This document shows, piece by piece, positions 35,047 through 46,756 of a DNA stretch of 64,000 nt. The DNA is from Pseudopyrenochaeta lycopersici (taxonomy: Eukaryota; Ascomycota; Dothideomycetes; Pleosporales; Pseudopyrenochaetaceae). The stretch lies in the NCBI GenBank assembly GCA_003313425.1, contig NHZP01000001.1, forward strand, positions 434,001 through 498,000, written 5' to 3'. A program made the translations under genes and the position numbers. The stretch's first letter is position 1. Each line of letters starts with the position of its first letter. The notes under the pieces are model-generated. The model saw nothing but the letters and a program-made list of their open reading frames with translations. It ran no database searches and was not told the origin of the DNA.

Positions 35047-35396
35047 CTTGACGGAGAGACCGGGTTGCGGTAATGGTGTCAAGGTCTTCACCGCATCGAC
35101 TGCACTGAAAATCAGGCCAGAGTCAATGATGTAAAGTTCATCGCTTGGGGCATTGGAGGATTTGCGTCAGCCTCCTTTGACTGGGCCGGCGTAAATCTTG
35201 AGGGTCGCGCATCAACCTGCAGGGATCCTCGTTTCACATTGCCCCAAAACAAGCTTAAAAGTAAAGGCCCTTGTACGCCATAGTTTCTTTGGTAGCTTGA
35301 CATCTTGGCAACGCCGTCTTCAGACTTGCTTCGACTCTTCGAGACATGTCTACCTTCTAAGCTTCTGCACAAGTCGCGACATTTCGAAAGACAACC
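35047..35396. other. DUF3431 gene 5' / MFS gene 3' spacer
   Basis: 350 bp between two minus-strand genes; nothing recognisable. Confidence 0.5.
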
Positions 35397-37108
35397 TTAT
35401 TCCCGCTTCATGCCCACCCTTCCTATGCCCCTTAAGCCCCAAACAAAAAGCAAGCCCGTCGCACAGCTCAACGCAAACAGATACCAGAATGCGGCCCTAA
35501 ACCCTTCCATGAGCGCCTCAGGACCCTCTTTCTCGTGATATCTGGAGTTCTTAGTGACGCTAGCTGCGATGACAGCGCTCGTCGCCAACCCCACACTTTT
35601 GCCGATCTGAGCGACCGTGTTAAACACACCACCAGCGAGACCTTGGGTCCGTGCCGGGAAGACGGAGGTAATAACAAGGTTCGACACCGTGAACAGAGCA
35701 TCCGCGCCTACTGGATTCAGGAGAACGGCAGGAAAAGCGCAAGCCCAATACGTCCACTCTGGCTGAATGACACACATAAGCAACGCACCAATACTAGTAA
35801 AGGTGACGCCAACAGTTACGGCGTAGTCCGCGCGCACTTTGTGAGCAATCAAACCCATGACAACATTGGCTAGGGCGCCGGCAATTGGTGCGGGTAGGAA
35901 ACGTATGGAGGTCTGAATTGCGGAGATTTTTTGGATGTCCTGAAAGAATAGAGTGAGATATGACTCGATGGCGTTGAACACACCCCAAGTGATGAAGACA
36001 CCAAGGCAAGTGACTGAGAAGAAGCGATTGCGCCAGAGGGAATTAGGAATGATAGCTGGCCGGCCAAGCTTCTCTTGTCGTCCAACCCACAGAATGAAAG
36101 TTGGAATGAGAGCGATGGCGGTGATCAGTAGAGCAAGAGTTGATGGCTCACGTATTTTCGCTGTTTCTTCCGAGATAAGACTGAAGAGACTTAGCATCCT
36201 TATTCGTACAAGCATCAGAAGACAGTACTCACGCAAAGCAATAGGACAGAAGAGCCAGGGAGGTGCTTCCCATGGTAATACCCGCCCAGTCTATCTCGCT
36301 CTTGAGTCGAAACCAGGTTCGGGGCTGCTTCTCATGGACCTTTGGTAGTCCAAATACAGCAATGATGAACACAATTGTGTTGATAATAGCACTGATGTGG
36401 AAACCCCATCGCCATCCTATGGTGTCAGTGAACACACCACCGAGTACGAGTCCGAAAGAGAAGCCAATTGGTTGACCACCACCCATCGAAGCGAAAGCGA
36501 TGTTCCTACTCTTGCCTTCTGGGAACGTACTGGTGATGATGCTGACAGCCGAGGGCAGGCAGAATGATATGGCAATACCAGCAAAGGCGCGAAAGACAAT
36601 GATTTGCGTGCCATTCTGAGCGAGGCCACAAGCGAGTGTGAAGCCGCTCTGAAGGACACAGCCGGTAAGGTACATAGGTCTAGATCCTACAACATCGGAG
36701 ATGGAGCCAAGGAGCAGAAGAGTGCAACCACAGGTTAAGGCATAGATAGAGATTGGCCTGAAATCGTCAGTATTCCCTGTGAAATTCTTATATAGTTGCC
36801 AAATACCAAAGGAGCACGTTTGGTGCCAAATGCAAATCTCGTGCCATTGTCGGCAAAGCCACCGCTGTGACGCCAGATAACATGCTACTAATCATGGTCA
36901 CGCAAACCACAGTGACTAGCACAATCGCTGTTGTGCCCTTTCCAGGGGCTTCCAGCTGTTCACCAGAGAGCGTATTAATTGGCCGTATATCTTCTGTCGA
37001 CGTCGGTCTGTCATCCTTGAGGTGAATGCTTGGTGGTTGAGTGATGGTCAGAGGAGTCGATGTACCCGGGTACCCCACGAGTTCAATTGACGTTGAGGTT
37101 CGCGACAT
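35397..37108 (-). CDS. MFS transporter, DHA2-like (14-span) drug/H+ antiporter type
   Basis: Plasma-membrane major facilitator of the drug:H+ antiporter type; substrate unknown. Exons (minus): 37108-36807, 36757-36233, 36180-35397, about 536 aa. The hydrophilic N-tail of about 60 residues is followed by TM1 (VLVTVVCVTMISSMLSGVTA) and the usual DHA2 landmarks: LPTMARDL, LGSISDVVGSRPMYLTG (motif A region), FRAFAGIAISFCLPSAV, GGGQPIGFSFGLVLGG (motif C), GWRWGFHISAI. I estimate 13-14 spans. The acceptor for exon 3 could be either of two AGs 12 bp apart, both in frame; I chose the one preceded by a TGCTAAG branch point and pyrimidines. No neighbouring biosynthetic genes point to a specific cargo. 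Confidence 0.88.
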
Positions 37109-37928
37109 AATGAGCAATGAGAGTTTGGCCCAAGTTCAATGAAAGATGGAAGAATGTGTGAAGCGAAGATAACTTCAGGATGCGGTCTTTTCTTTGCGCT
37201 AACACCTAGACTGGGGATTTGTGGTCGTGCGGAACGGCCCCGTCTTGCCTGGATGTAACTAAGAAAACGATTGTAGAACAGGCCCTGAGTACAAAGACGT
37301 AGTTAAGATTATCACGCTGTGGGCTAGCGCTCACGCCCTATAGGATTTAGATTTTGCTTAGACATGCTTAGCACTTTTCTGAGACGACTGAATGGGGCGC
37401 TATTGTGATGAGTTAATGTGCCATTGAGATCTTTGTCTCCATATTTTGTGCAACCATAAAGCGCACCAACCTTAACACCCAGTTTGCCATAAGACTACAC
37501 ATGCTTGAGGGGTGAGTGTTCTTCCGGAGGCCTTTCCGTCGGATTGGAGAGTCAATCGGACATCGGGGGTGCCAGGAGATAAGCCGCGTCGTTTGTGGTA
37601 CTAAAAGCCCTCCGTACCGCATGCAGGGATCGTACCTGACGTTTGGGGACTGTTCAATGAAAGAAGGAGAGATTTTGATCTGTAGCTGGAAAAGTTTCTC
37701 TTTTTCAGGTGGTCTTTGTAGTAATCACGCTTGATGCGCTGATATTTCTCCTGATTTATTGTTGGAATCCTTTCAACTTGCCGAACGGACAGTTTGCCTC
37801 AGAACTAATGCTATACGTTGCAACTTCTTGACGGCGGAGCTGACATTGAACCCAACCTCACGACTTTCTTCCCCTAAAGCTACTAGGAGCTTGAAGAAGT
37901 ATTCGAGAAGCGCCGAACAGAATCTGGC
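37109..37928. promoter_or_regulatory. Divergent spacer MFS transporter / UGGT
   Basis: 820 bp head-to-head spacer holding two promoters. No motif I would name, no protein-like frame. Confidence 0.45.
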
Positions 37929-40900
37929 ATGATGCGGGCTCCAGCCTCTTTGCTGAGTGCGAAAGCTCTATTCGCCCTCAGTGCATTCGGACACATTGGT
38001 GCTCTGGCGAGTCCGAGTATTAACGTAGCTCTGCGAGCTTCCTTCAACCCTGCGCCATACCTTGTAGAGTTACTGTAAACTATTGCTTCCTCAATTGATG
38101 TATGCTTTGCTAAATCGCGCCCAGGGAAACCGCTGCAGAAGAGAACGCAACCGCCTACTACCCCATCCTCGATCGCGTGGCGCAAGGCTTCTTCGACGAG
38201 AAGAACTCGGAGAAAGAGCTATATACAGCCTTTGTAGGCCTATTACACAGCGATGGGCATATTACTGAGCCTGAAGCTCTCGCCTCTTTCGAGTTTGCGC
38301 TTTCAGTTCGATCGGCTGCGCCGCGGATAGAAGCACACTACCAATTCTATAGAACTTCGGTAGAGCCATCTTTGCTTGCGAAACAAACCAACGATTGTGA
38401 AATTTGGGTTTCATTCAATGGGAAGCAATATTGCTCACCCCATTTACAAGAGCCATTTGGCGGCATTGAGAGCGAACGGTATGTACCGTTGAGAATTTGG
38501 AAAATAAGGATACTGATAAGTGGATAGGACGTACGAGCTACCCTTCGACCGCATACTTGGAAACACCTCGACTTTGCCTTCGATCCTTTATGCTGATATC
38601 ACCGCTCCCCAGTTTAAGAAATGGCACAAGACACTCAGTGACACAGCCAAAGATGGAAAGACATCGTACCGAATTCGGCATAAGCCTTCCTTGAAGGCGC
38701 GAGAGACGCCTCTAGTTGTCAATGGATACGGTGTTGAGCTGCAATTAAAGAGGACCGACTATATTGTCATCGATGACAGGCAAGCAGAGCAGGGAGAGAA
38801 GAATGCTGAACAGAAGCCGCTGGGTACAGCCCTCGATGCCGATGCAGAAGTTGCAGATTTGAAACCGCTCTCGAAGGAGGAGGTCTCTGACCTTGGTCTG
38901 AAGGCTGCTAGCTTCGTTATGAAGAGCGAGCAACCCATGGACACACTTCTCAAATTGGTGCAGGACTTCCCGAAGTACTCCTCAATCATCGCCGCCCACA
39001 ATGCGTCCGAAGAGTTCTTAGAAGAGCACACCAAAAACCGGGAACAGCTTCTTCCCACGGGCTACAACGTTATTTGGATCAACGGCGTACAAATTCCGGC
39101 CCGTGATGTGAATCCCTACTCCCTTTTGGCGCATCTGCGACGTGAACGCAGACTGATCAGTGGTATTCGGAGTCAAGGGCTATCTGGCCCGGAAACTGTA
39201 TCCCTACTTTCGCATTCTGCTATCACGGAGACTCAGACGGAAGACGAACCCCAACGTTACGACTTTAGGGATGCAGCTGAGGGAGGCAACGTGATTGTCT
39301 GGATGAATAATATTGAGAAAGACTCAAGATATGAGAGCTGGCCAACTGAACTAAGAGCTGTAAGCATAATATGTAAGCATCAATACGATCTGCTAACTCT
39401 TGTATACAGTTACTCCAAAGGACTTACCCCGGTCAACTGCCCTCTGTTCGCCGTGATATCCACAACGCTATATTGACCATTGACTTTTCTTCGACTGAAG
39501 CTGTCTCAACTGTTATAGATACCATTTTAAATCTCGTCAAGCGCGGTATTCCACTTCGCTGGGGTCTTGTGCCTCAGACTTTGACAACTAGTGCTCTGCA
39601 GCAAGCTAAGATGGTGTATTATTTGCAGGATACCTACGGATTGTCTGCTGTAATTAAATATCTACAGGCGGTAAGTGGTTCCTAATCGCAAGAGATGCAC
39701 GACTAATTTGCCACGTAGTCATCAGAGGGCAAGAAATTAGCGAACCCAGACAAGGCAATCTTTGAGGCAACCGTAAATGGCGCTCAGCTTCGCAACGAAA
39801 GGGTAGCGCTTGAATTTTCGGATGTGCTGGAAGCAGAGAACGTGAAAATACGCATCGACGGGGCTAGGCAGTACCTCAAACGCTTGGCCGCTGATGGACC
39901 GCAAGCGCCAGTATTTGTCAATGGTGTTCCGGTCGCCCAGAATGAAGAGTGGCTGTCTACACTCAGTCAACGTATCAGCCTGGATCTTCGCCAGATCCAG
40001 AAGGGCGTCTTCGAAGGTGTCTTCAATGACGAAAGCTGGGTTCCGCAGTACTTCTTGTTCCAGGCTGCTGCTAAACGCAATCCTCTTATCATCCCAGAGA
40101 ACGAAAAGAACATCACACTTGTTAATATGGCTGAATTTGAAGAGACACACGGTGAGGTCTTTAAGCAGCTACCACGTATTGAAGCATCGGAGTCAACAAG
40201 CAAGAGCGATTGGGTCCACCTCTCAGTGATTGGTGACTTCGACTCAGACTCCGGACTTGCCCTGCTAAAGTCGACGGCCGACTTTCGGGAAGCGAACCCA
40301 AATGCCGAGATTGTCCTGATCCACAATCCTAACGCTGGCGCCGACCAGTCCAATGCATCGGAAGATCTCTTGGAAACCTACATCAAGTCTGGTCGCAAAC
40401 TCACAAGCGATACGCTGTCGACAATCTTGGCCAAGGAGCCAAACTTTGGGCCCACTCCAGCAAACTCGACTCTATTCTGGAAGAATGCTGAGCCGATCTA
40501 CAAAGCCTTTGGGCTCCAGCCAGGCCAGCATGGCCTTCTCATAAACGGGCGATATGTTGGCCCTATACTGGCGGATCAAGTATTTTCAAAAGACGATATT
40601 GAGTCTTTGGTATCTTACGAAACAAACAAGCGTATTCAGCCTTTGAGCAGGGCTCTCGAAGGTCTTGGTCTTACGGATAAGATTGCATCTCCTTTGGATG
40701 TTGCTAAGATCCAGTCTCTCGTCGCTCTCTCGACCGTCTCTGATGTACCAGAAGGCGTTTTTGAATCTGCGTCAACTTTAAGAGTCAGCACTTTTGAGAA
40801 CTGGGCTGCTGACTATACTGCCATTGCCAAAGGTGAACACAGTAAAGCTGTGTTCCAAATTGTCGCGTCGATCGATCCGGCTTCGGAATTGGCACAAAAG

Positions 40901-42643
40901 TGGGTCCCAATTCTAAAAACATTGAGCGATATGGAAGGTGTTCACCTCAAGCTCTTTCTAAACCCAAAGCAGATGCTGCAGGAACTTCCGGTCAAGCGAT
41001 TCTACAGGTATCTTCTCAACTCTCGGCCTCACTTTAACTCAGATGGGTCTGTCGGTAATCTGGAGGCGCACTTTGCCGGCATTCCAAGGGATGCTTTACT
41101 TAATCTGGGCATGGACGTCCCACCATCATGGCTTGTGGCGCCAGAAGAATCGATTCACGACCTCGACAACATCAAACTGAGCTCGCTTCCTGCCGGAGCT
41201 AATATCGATGCGATCTATGGATTGGAAAGCATTCTCATAGAAGGGCACTCCCGCGACACCACCAACGGGGGTCAACCACCTCGCGGTGCTGAAGTTGTCC
41301 TTGCTACCGAAAAGGATCCCCATTTCGCCGATACCATTATCATGGCTAATCTCGGCTACTTTCAGTTCAAAGCCAACCCCGGCTTCTACAATATCCGACT
41401 CAAGAGTGGTCGCTCTCAAGAGATTTTCAGCCTTGACAGTGCTGGACCGATTAGCTGGGCGCCACAAGCTGGTGACGAAACAACCGAAATTGCTCTCATG
41501 AGTTTCCAAGGGGCAACAATCTTCCCACGCCTCTCTCGTAAGCCTGGGCAAGAGGAAGCGGACGTTCTCGCAGCTGAAGAATCGCTGGCTTCTGAGCTGG
41601 TTGGTAAAGGCACACAGAAAGTGAACAAGTTCCTGGGCAAGATTGGCCTGAATTTCAATAGCGAGAAAGTCCTTCAGAAAGGCGCTGAATTGCTCTCCGG
41701 CAAGTCAACAAAGAAGGGAACACAAGCAGACATCAACATCTTCTCTGTTGCATCTGGCCATCTCTACGAGCGCATGCTCAATATCATGATGCTTTCCGTC
41801 ATGAAACACACAAAGCACACGGTCAAGTTCTGGTTCATCGAACAATTTCTGTCTCCCAGCTTCAAGTCCTTTCTTCCCATCATAGCACAAGAATACGGAT
41901 TCGATTACGAGATGGTAACGTACAAGTGGCCCCATTGGCTGCGGGGGCAGACTGAGAAACAGCGCGAGATTTGGGGTTACAAGATTCTGTTCCTAGATGT
42001 TTTGTTTCCACTAGATCTCGAGAAGGTCATCTTTGTGGACGCAGATCAGATCGTTAGAACTGACATGTATGAACTTGTTCAGCACGACCTGGAGGGTGCG
42101 CCATATGGCTTCACACCAATGGGCGACTCTCGCACCGAGATGGAAGGCTTCCGTTTTTGGAAGACGGGATATTGGGAGAACTTCCTTCGCGGCCGCCCGT
42201 ACCATATTTCTGCGCTCTATGTTGTAGATCTGAATCGCTTCCGCCAACTCGCCGCTGGCGACCGGCTTCGACAGCAGTACCACAGTCTCTCTGCAGACCC
42301 GAATTCGCTCTCCAACTTGGACCAGGATCTGCCAAACAACATGCAATTTAACCTACCTATTCACAGTTTACCACAGGAGTGGCTGTGGTGCGAAACATGG
42401 TGTAGTGATGAGGATTTGGCGAAGGCGAAGACAATCGATCTGTGCAACAACCCTCAGACGAAAGAACCCAAGCTCGATCGCGCGAGGAGGCAGATTCCTG
42501 AATGGACTGTGTACGATGAGGAAATTGCAGCGTTGGCGAGACGAGTCAAGGGAGATAGTCTTAGTGGTGCAGACATTCAGGAGCAGGAGCAAATTAGAGA
42601 GAAGAAAGAGAAGGACGCCGAGCGGAAAAGAGATGAGTTGTAG
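37929..42643 (+). CDS. UDP-glucose:glycoprotein glucosyltransferase (UGGT)
   Basis: ER-lumen folding sensor that re-glucosylates misfolded N-glycoproteins so calnexin rebinds them. Exons: 37929-38074, 38125-38478, 38528-39359, 39410-39670, 39719-42643, about 1505 aa, the full family length. N-terminal signal peptide (SAKALFALSAFGHIGALA, residues 10-27). Residues about 40-1000 are the thioredoxin-like sensor domains (GYNVIWINGVQIPARDVNPY, LRWGLVPQT). The GT24 catalytic domain begins near residue 1200: DINIFSVASGHLYERMLNIM, KFWFIEQFLSPSFKSF, YKWPHWLRGQTEKQREIWGY, with the metal-binding DxD in FVDADQIVRTDMYEL, and SLPQEWLWCETWC. The C-terminus ends RDEL, an ER-retrieval signal. Budding yeast has only the divergent Kre5, so an intact catalytic domain fits a filamentous fungus. 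Confidence 0.96.
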
Positions 42644-43212
42644 ATGTCATTTGATGTAATTTATGATACAACAGTAGTACTGCGCAGCATTGAGGGAGTT
42701 TGATACAATCTAGACACGAAAAAGATATGATGACTGAGTATTTCACATTATACCACTTCGTTGTAGGCCGCACCTACATACATCGCTTATTCGCTGGCGT
42801 CATAGTGGGGGGAAAGGCCCGACTACAAATCCGCGTCTCCCGTAGCACGAAGATCGTCAGTCTCCACCAATGTGATCATTTCTCGTTCCGTCTAACCATC
42901 AAACCCCTGGCACAACCGGTTTTTCAAGTCCTGGCGTCCAGACCTCGAGCGTCATCTTTTACTATGATATGTGAGCTTTCCCACAGGTCTCGAGGTCTCG
43001 ACCTAGACACTGCGTAGTTGGCGTAAATGGATGTCATAGTTTGTTAAGTTTCTCTAGGCTTGGTAGGCTAAGAAGAAACAGTAATATATAATAGCATGTG
43101 CTATGTCAGACGCGAGTTGTATCCTATCGTGCCACATTGCGATCCACCCACGTTTACATTGTCACTCAAAGAAAATCTGAATATCTAGATTTCGAAAATA
43201 TCATCAATCAAT
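42644..43212. other. UGGT 3' / CON-6 promoter spacer
   Basis: 569 bp between tandem genes. It should hold the UGGT 3' UTR and the CON-6-like promoter; no motif assigned. Confidence 0.5.
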
Positions 43213-43501
43213 ATGACCTCTTCCAATACCCAGACGCATGCAGATGTCGTTGCCGCAGGTCTCTCAGAGGTGGACCAGAATATTAATAACACGACTGAAG
43301 ATATTAGCCATTCCGCGCGAGGCCACAAGGCGAACTTGAGCAATCCAAGTAAGCTTCATTGCCGCTGATGCGTGTGAGGGCAAGACAGTACTGATACGGG
43401 CGGTAGATACCAGCGAGGCGTCGAAAAAGAAATCTAGACAAGCATTGAAGGATCTGGGTGGCGAGGAGGTTTTCTATGGGAAAGAGGGCAAGGACGAGTA
43501 G
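43213..43501 (+). CDS. CON-6-like conidiation peptide
   Basis: Small gene of two exons (43213-43348, 43407-43501; 58-bp intron) coding about 76 aa. After splicing it contains one CON-6 family repeat: RGHKANLSNPNTSEASKKKS, then RQALKDLGG. The signature is the short G-K-A-L-N-P-N-S-A-K pattern. CON-6 proteins are small, hydrophilic, highly charged and abundant in conidia of Neurospora and relatives; their molecular role is not settled. The intron splits the repeat between NP and the N of NTS, so neither exon alone shows it. It converges with the thioredoxin gene (169 bp between stops). Expression in spores is expected from the family, not seen here. Confidence 0.82.
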
Positions 43502-43670
43502 AGCCTCATGTACTGTACTGAAGGATATAATTATGGATGCGTCATAGAATTATTGGTTGGAAACGCTTTGTCAATCTCAAACAGGAACAGACTTTCATCT
43601 TTTAGTTAGAGCTTCCATCTTCGAGTCAGTAACATTTTATTCACCACCACCTCCAGCCTCTCACATGCTT

Positions 43671-43997
43671 TCACAAACAGCTCTCGATAGCTTTGCGAAT
43701 CTCCTTCGGCCGCGCCCCAGTAACCCCGTCTTGAATATCCCCATCCTTGAAAATGCTAAACGTCGGCATCTGACTGACGCCTAGCTCCTGCGCAATGTCC
43801 TCACACTCTTCCACATCATAGGTGTAGAACTTGACGTTTGGATACTCGGACACCATTTTCTGCACCTCAGGAGCGATGACTTTGCACTTCTCGCACCAGG
43901 TTGCTGTGCCTTCAAGGATGGTGACGCCTTCGTACATCACGGCTTTTAGGTACTCGGCTTTGCTGTGAAGGGCAGGGATGTCTGACGAAGATGACAT
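43671..43997 (-). CDS. Thioredoxin with atypical WCEKC active site
   Basis: Single-exon 108-aa protein with a complete thioredoxin fold: FYTYDVEECEDIAQELGV, cis-proline loop QMPTFSIFKDG, final helix ARPKEIRKAIESC. The active site reads ATWCEKCKVIAPEV, so both redox cysteines and the Trp are kept but the usual Gly-Pro between them is Glu-Lys. The two residues between the cysteines strongly tune redox potential in this superfamily, so it may not be a standard reductant. No signal or targeting peptide is apparent, so cytosolic. An ordinary WCGPC thioredoxin is presumably encoded elsewhere. Confidence 0.88.
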   Translation of the reverse strand: MSSSSDIPALHSKAEYLKAVMYEGVTILEGTATWCEKCKVIAPEVQKMVSEYPNVKFYTYDVEECEDIAQELGVSQMPTFSIFKDGDIQDGVTGARPKEIRKAIESCL

Positions 43998-45174
43998 GGT
44001 GGCGTTTTGGCGGAGATTGGAGCGGACTTGAATGTTGTTTGGGTAAAGAATCGGGTTGGATTGACATGTGCTGGGATGTTCAAGTTAGCCAAGATATTTG
44101 AGATGGCTCACGGATGTAGGGAAAGAGTGAAAGGTATGATGTCATTCCTTCTGCTTTTGGAAGGCGGGGGCATCACGACCGCACGACCTCTACTAAGGGA
44201 ACCCCGTTCCCTTGTTTTATATCAAGTAGGTTTCACGGTATGGCTTAAAACCCGAGGGGCAGTTAGGTTTTTCGCTATCGGTAAGCACCAGATGTCGTCG
44301 GGTATTCGTACCAGTTGAAGCAGAAGGTGCCAAAGGTGAATCGAAAAATTATACCTACATCACTAATTGCATTCTATTCATATATTCCACATGCGACGCA
44401 CTTGATCGGATATTCAATGTGCTGCCATCGCTAATAGAGGATCTTGGTGGTGTTGAACTTCCATTTGCCTTGCACTATGTTCAATTTCTCTATGACTCTC
44501 AGACGTCAGCGGATCTTTGTCGCTGGAGCATCTCTTAGACGACGCATCACTGGCACGCACCCGGGGCTGCTGATTTACACCGAGTGATTGCTATCACGGG
44601 TTGCCTGAACAATCATACTATTCATACACAAGATGTATAACAGAAGCAAAACATCGTTAGGTTATTTCTTGAAAAGCCAGAAGACCTACGCCCACATGCC
44701 TATCCAAGGCGGTTCAAGGTAACGCAAGTCCCCTATTAGCCTTTAACAAGCAAGCCAAATAATTCTTAACTCCCTCTAGCAATGTGCTGTATTCCATACG
44801 AGTACTCTGATTGGCCAAAACATGCACTAAGGATTATCAAATATGGTCACATGTTTACTGTCCACAATTGTCAATCAGCGAGGTTGTGGTTTGAAAATAC
44901 TTCATTCGCTCGATCAACGTTTCACACCGTATACCAACAAGGTTTCCATCGTACTCAATTGGGACATACATTTCGTATGAAAGTACTTCCTCCACCTTCA
45001 GTAACTGGGCACACTCATACATTCACTTGCACGACTGCTACCCACTGTTGCTTCTACTTTGTGTTCTGGGGCGATATTTTCATGCCGACCTGAGAATGCC
45101 TTCTCAGATGGTGGGAAATTGCCCACGAGCAGACGCTCCATGTTCGTGTACGCTTACCACGCTGAAGCTCTGTT
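43998..45174. other. AT-rich intergenic spacer
   Basis: 1.2 kb between the thioredoxin start and the LSM12 stop. A 103-codon plus-strand frame (44782-45093) has no recognisable motif. I see no repeats or RNA gene. Confidence 0.5.
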
Positions 45175-46044
45175 CTAACCTCCTTTTCGCGGGGCGATAG
45201 GCATGGCGACGGGAGCGCGGGCTGCTCCCCCAGAAGAAGCCTTCTTACGCTGGTAATAGTGGTCTACAACCTTGCGGACATGAGCTATGCTCTGTGATTT
45301 GTCGGCTGGTGCTTTGATGTCGTCAAGCGTGTATGGGGATTGAATGAGGACGGAGTCATTGACAACGATAGATGTGTCTGCCCAGCGAGTGGGGAGACTG
45401 CAGGGAAATAATTAGCATCCAAATCAGACAGTGCCGAGAGAGTATATGCTTGAACTTACGTCCTGGATATAGCGTCAAACAACTCCTGTGCCTCCCTACT
45501 AACGCCCTTGCCCTTTTGCGCGTCCTTTTTCTTCATCTCACGGATCGTCTGTTCCTCTCGCGCCTGCAGCGCAGCAAAGTCCACCCTCGAGATGCTAGGC
45601 AGGGCGCCATCGAAGCCAGCCGTAGACTCTGCTGCCCGCTCTCCCGGGCCCACGATCTCAAATGACAGTATGTGGGCAAAGGGAATGATGTGGTAGTCAC
45701 CAGGTTGGCTCGAGAGGGGCGCGGAGGGATTTGGCGGGGCGGGTGCGGTATTGATGGCTATGGCGTTGGTGAGGTTACAGGCTGTGAAGAGCGTGCCCTC
45801 TAACACGTTGTTGTTAGGAGCGCATGTGATCTTGATGCTATTTGCATGTCAGTTCGAATCGCAGATATGTTTGAAGACTCTTAGAAGCCAAGGAGTCAAC
45901 AGAGCGCAAGGGAACCTACCGTGACCCAACCGCCTTGTGCAGATTCGAGTCGGCATCAATAACATCCTTGTTCGCTCCGCCGCCGGCCTTTAAGTTGGGA
46001 GTCGCAATCTTCCCCGCAATGCTGTTACGCTTGTTGTCCGCCAT
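45175..46044 (-). CDS. LSM12: LSM12 homologue (Lsm + anticodon-binding-like domain)
   Basis: LSM12 binds RNA-associated partners such as Pbp1/ataxin-2 in yeast and animals. Exons (minus): 46044-45920, 45837-45460, 45397-45175, about 241 aa. The Lsm-like part starts at NLHKAVGSRIKITC and has NNNVLEGTLFTACNLTNAIAINT. A Pro/Ser loop follows, then FAHILSFEIVGPG. The AD (anticodon-binding) domain covers AQELFDAISRT|LPTRWADTSIVVND, then VLIQSPYTLDDIKA. The tail is Ala/Pro/Lys-rich. Each exon joint restores a conserved segment. The chosen ATG follows an in-frame stretch without known similarity. The gene lies between the thioredoxin and GND1 genes, all on the minus strand. Confidence 0.85.
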
Positions 46045-46756
46045 AGCGGAAACCCTGTTCCCAGCTCTTTGGGCTCTTTCCTCTTTGTGTCCAGCGACCG
46101 GCGTCTGCTGTTTGTTGCTGCCGGCAGGTCCCACCTCGTCAGCACCGCGCTATAAGCTCGTCAAAGATTCCCACAAGCCTAACGCCGGAGACTTATGCAA
46201 GAGGAAAGAGATGCAAAGGAGCGACAAGAAGGAGAGGGCAACAAAGTGCACGCGACCAAGCAAGAGGGGGAAGTACAGCGCGAGCGCGGTGGAGAGCTAC
46301 TGAGTTAAAGCGGATGCAGGTGGTTTGGTGGGTGCTTCCACCGTCGCCCCGGCACTATGCCAAGGCCTCGTTGCAAGCGCCTGCTGATGCGCCAATCAAA
46401 TCAGCCTCGTCGTTCAATTCAGAAAATCGTCGTCGTCGTTTGGCAGAAGTCCTCGGGGAATACTGCAAAGCCGACCTTGGGCGTCGAACAAAGTTCACTT
46501 CATGTCTGGTGGGATCTTTCCAAATCAAGCTAAGCTATCCGCTTCCAAGCTAGCGCCTCAAACACATCACGACGAGCGGTCAAGACGCAAACTTTCTGAG
46601 CTGTGTACACTGCGGGGTGGTAGCAGGCTTGAAGATATGCGAATCGATTTTTCATTGTAGATTCAAGCTATCTCAATCATCGCCTCTGTCACTTTTCAAG
46701 CGCACATTTTTGGCCGCGCCATGCTCTTTCCTAGCAAGCAATGGATATCCTTTTGT
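46045..46756. other. LSM12 promoter / GND1 3' spacer
   Basis: 712 bp between two minus-strand genes. Nothing recognisable beyond the expected promoter and 3' UTR. Confidence 0.5.

Noticed and set aside
44782..45093. 103-codon plus-strand frame in the AT-rich spacer
   Set aside because: Starts with ATG but composition and sequence match no family, and the region looks intergenic.
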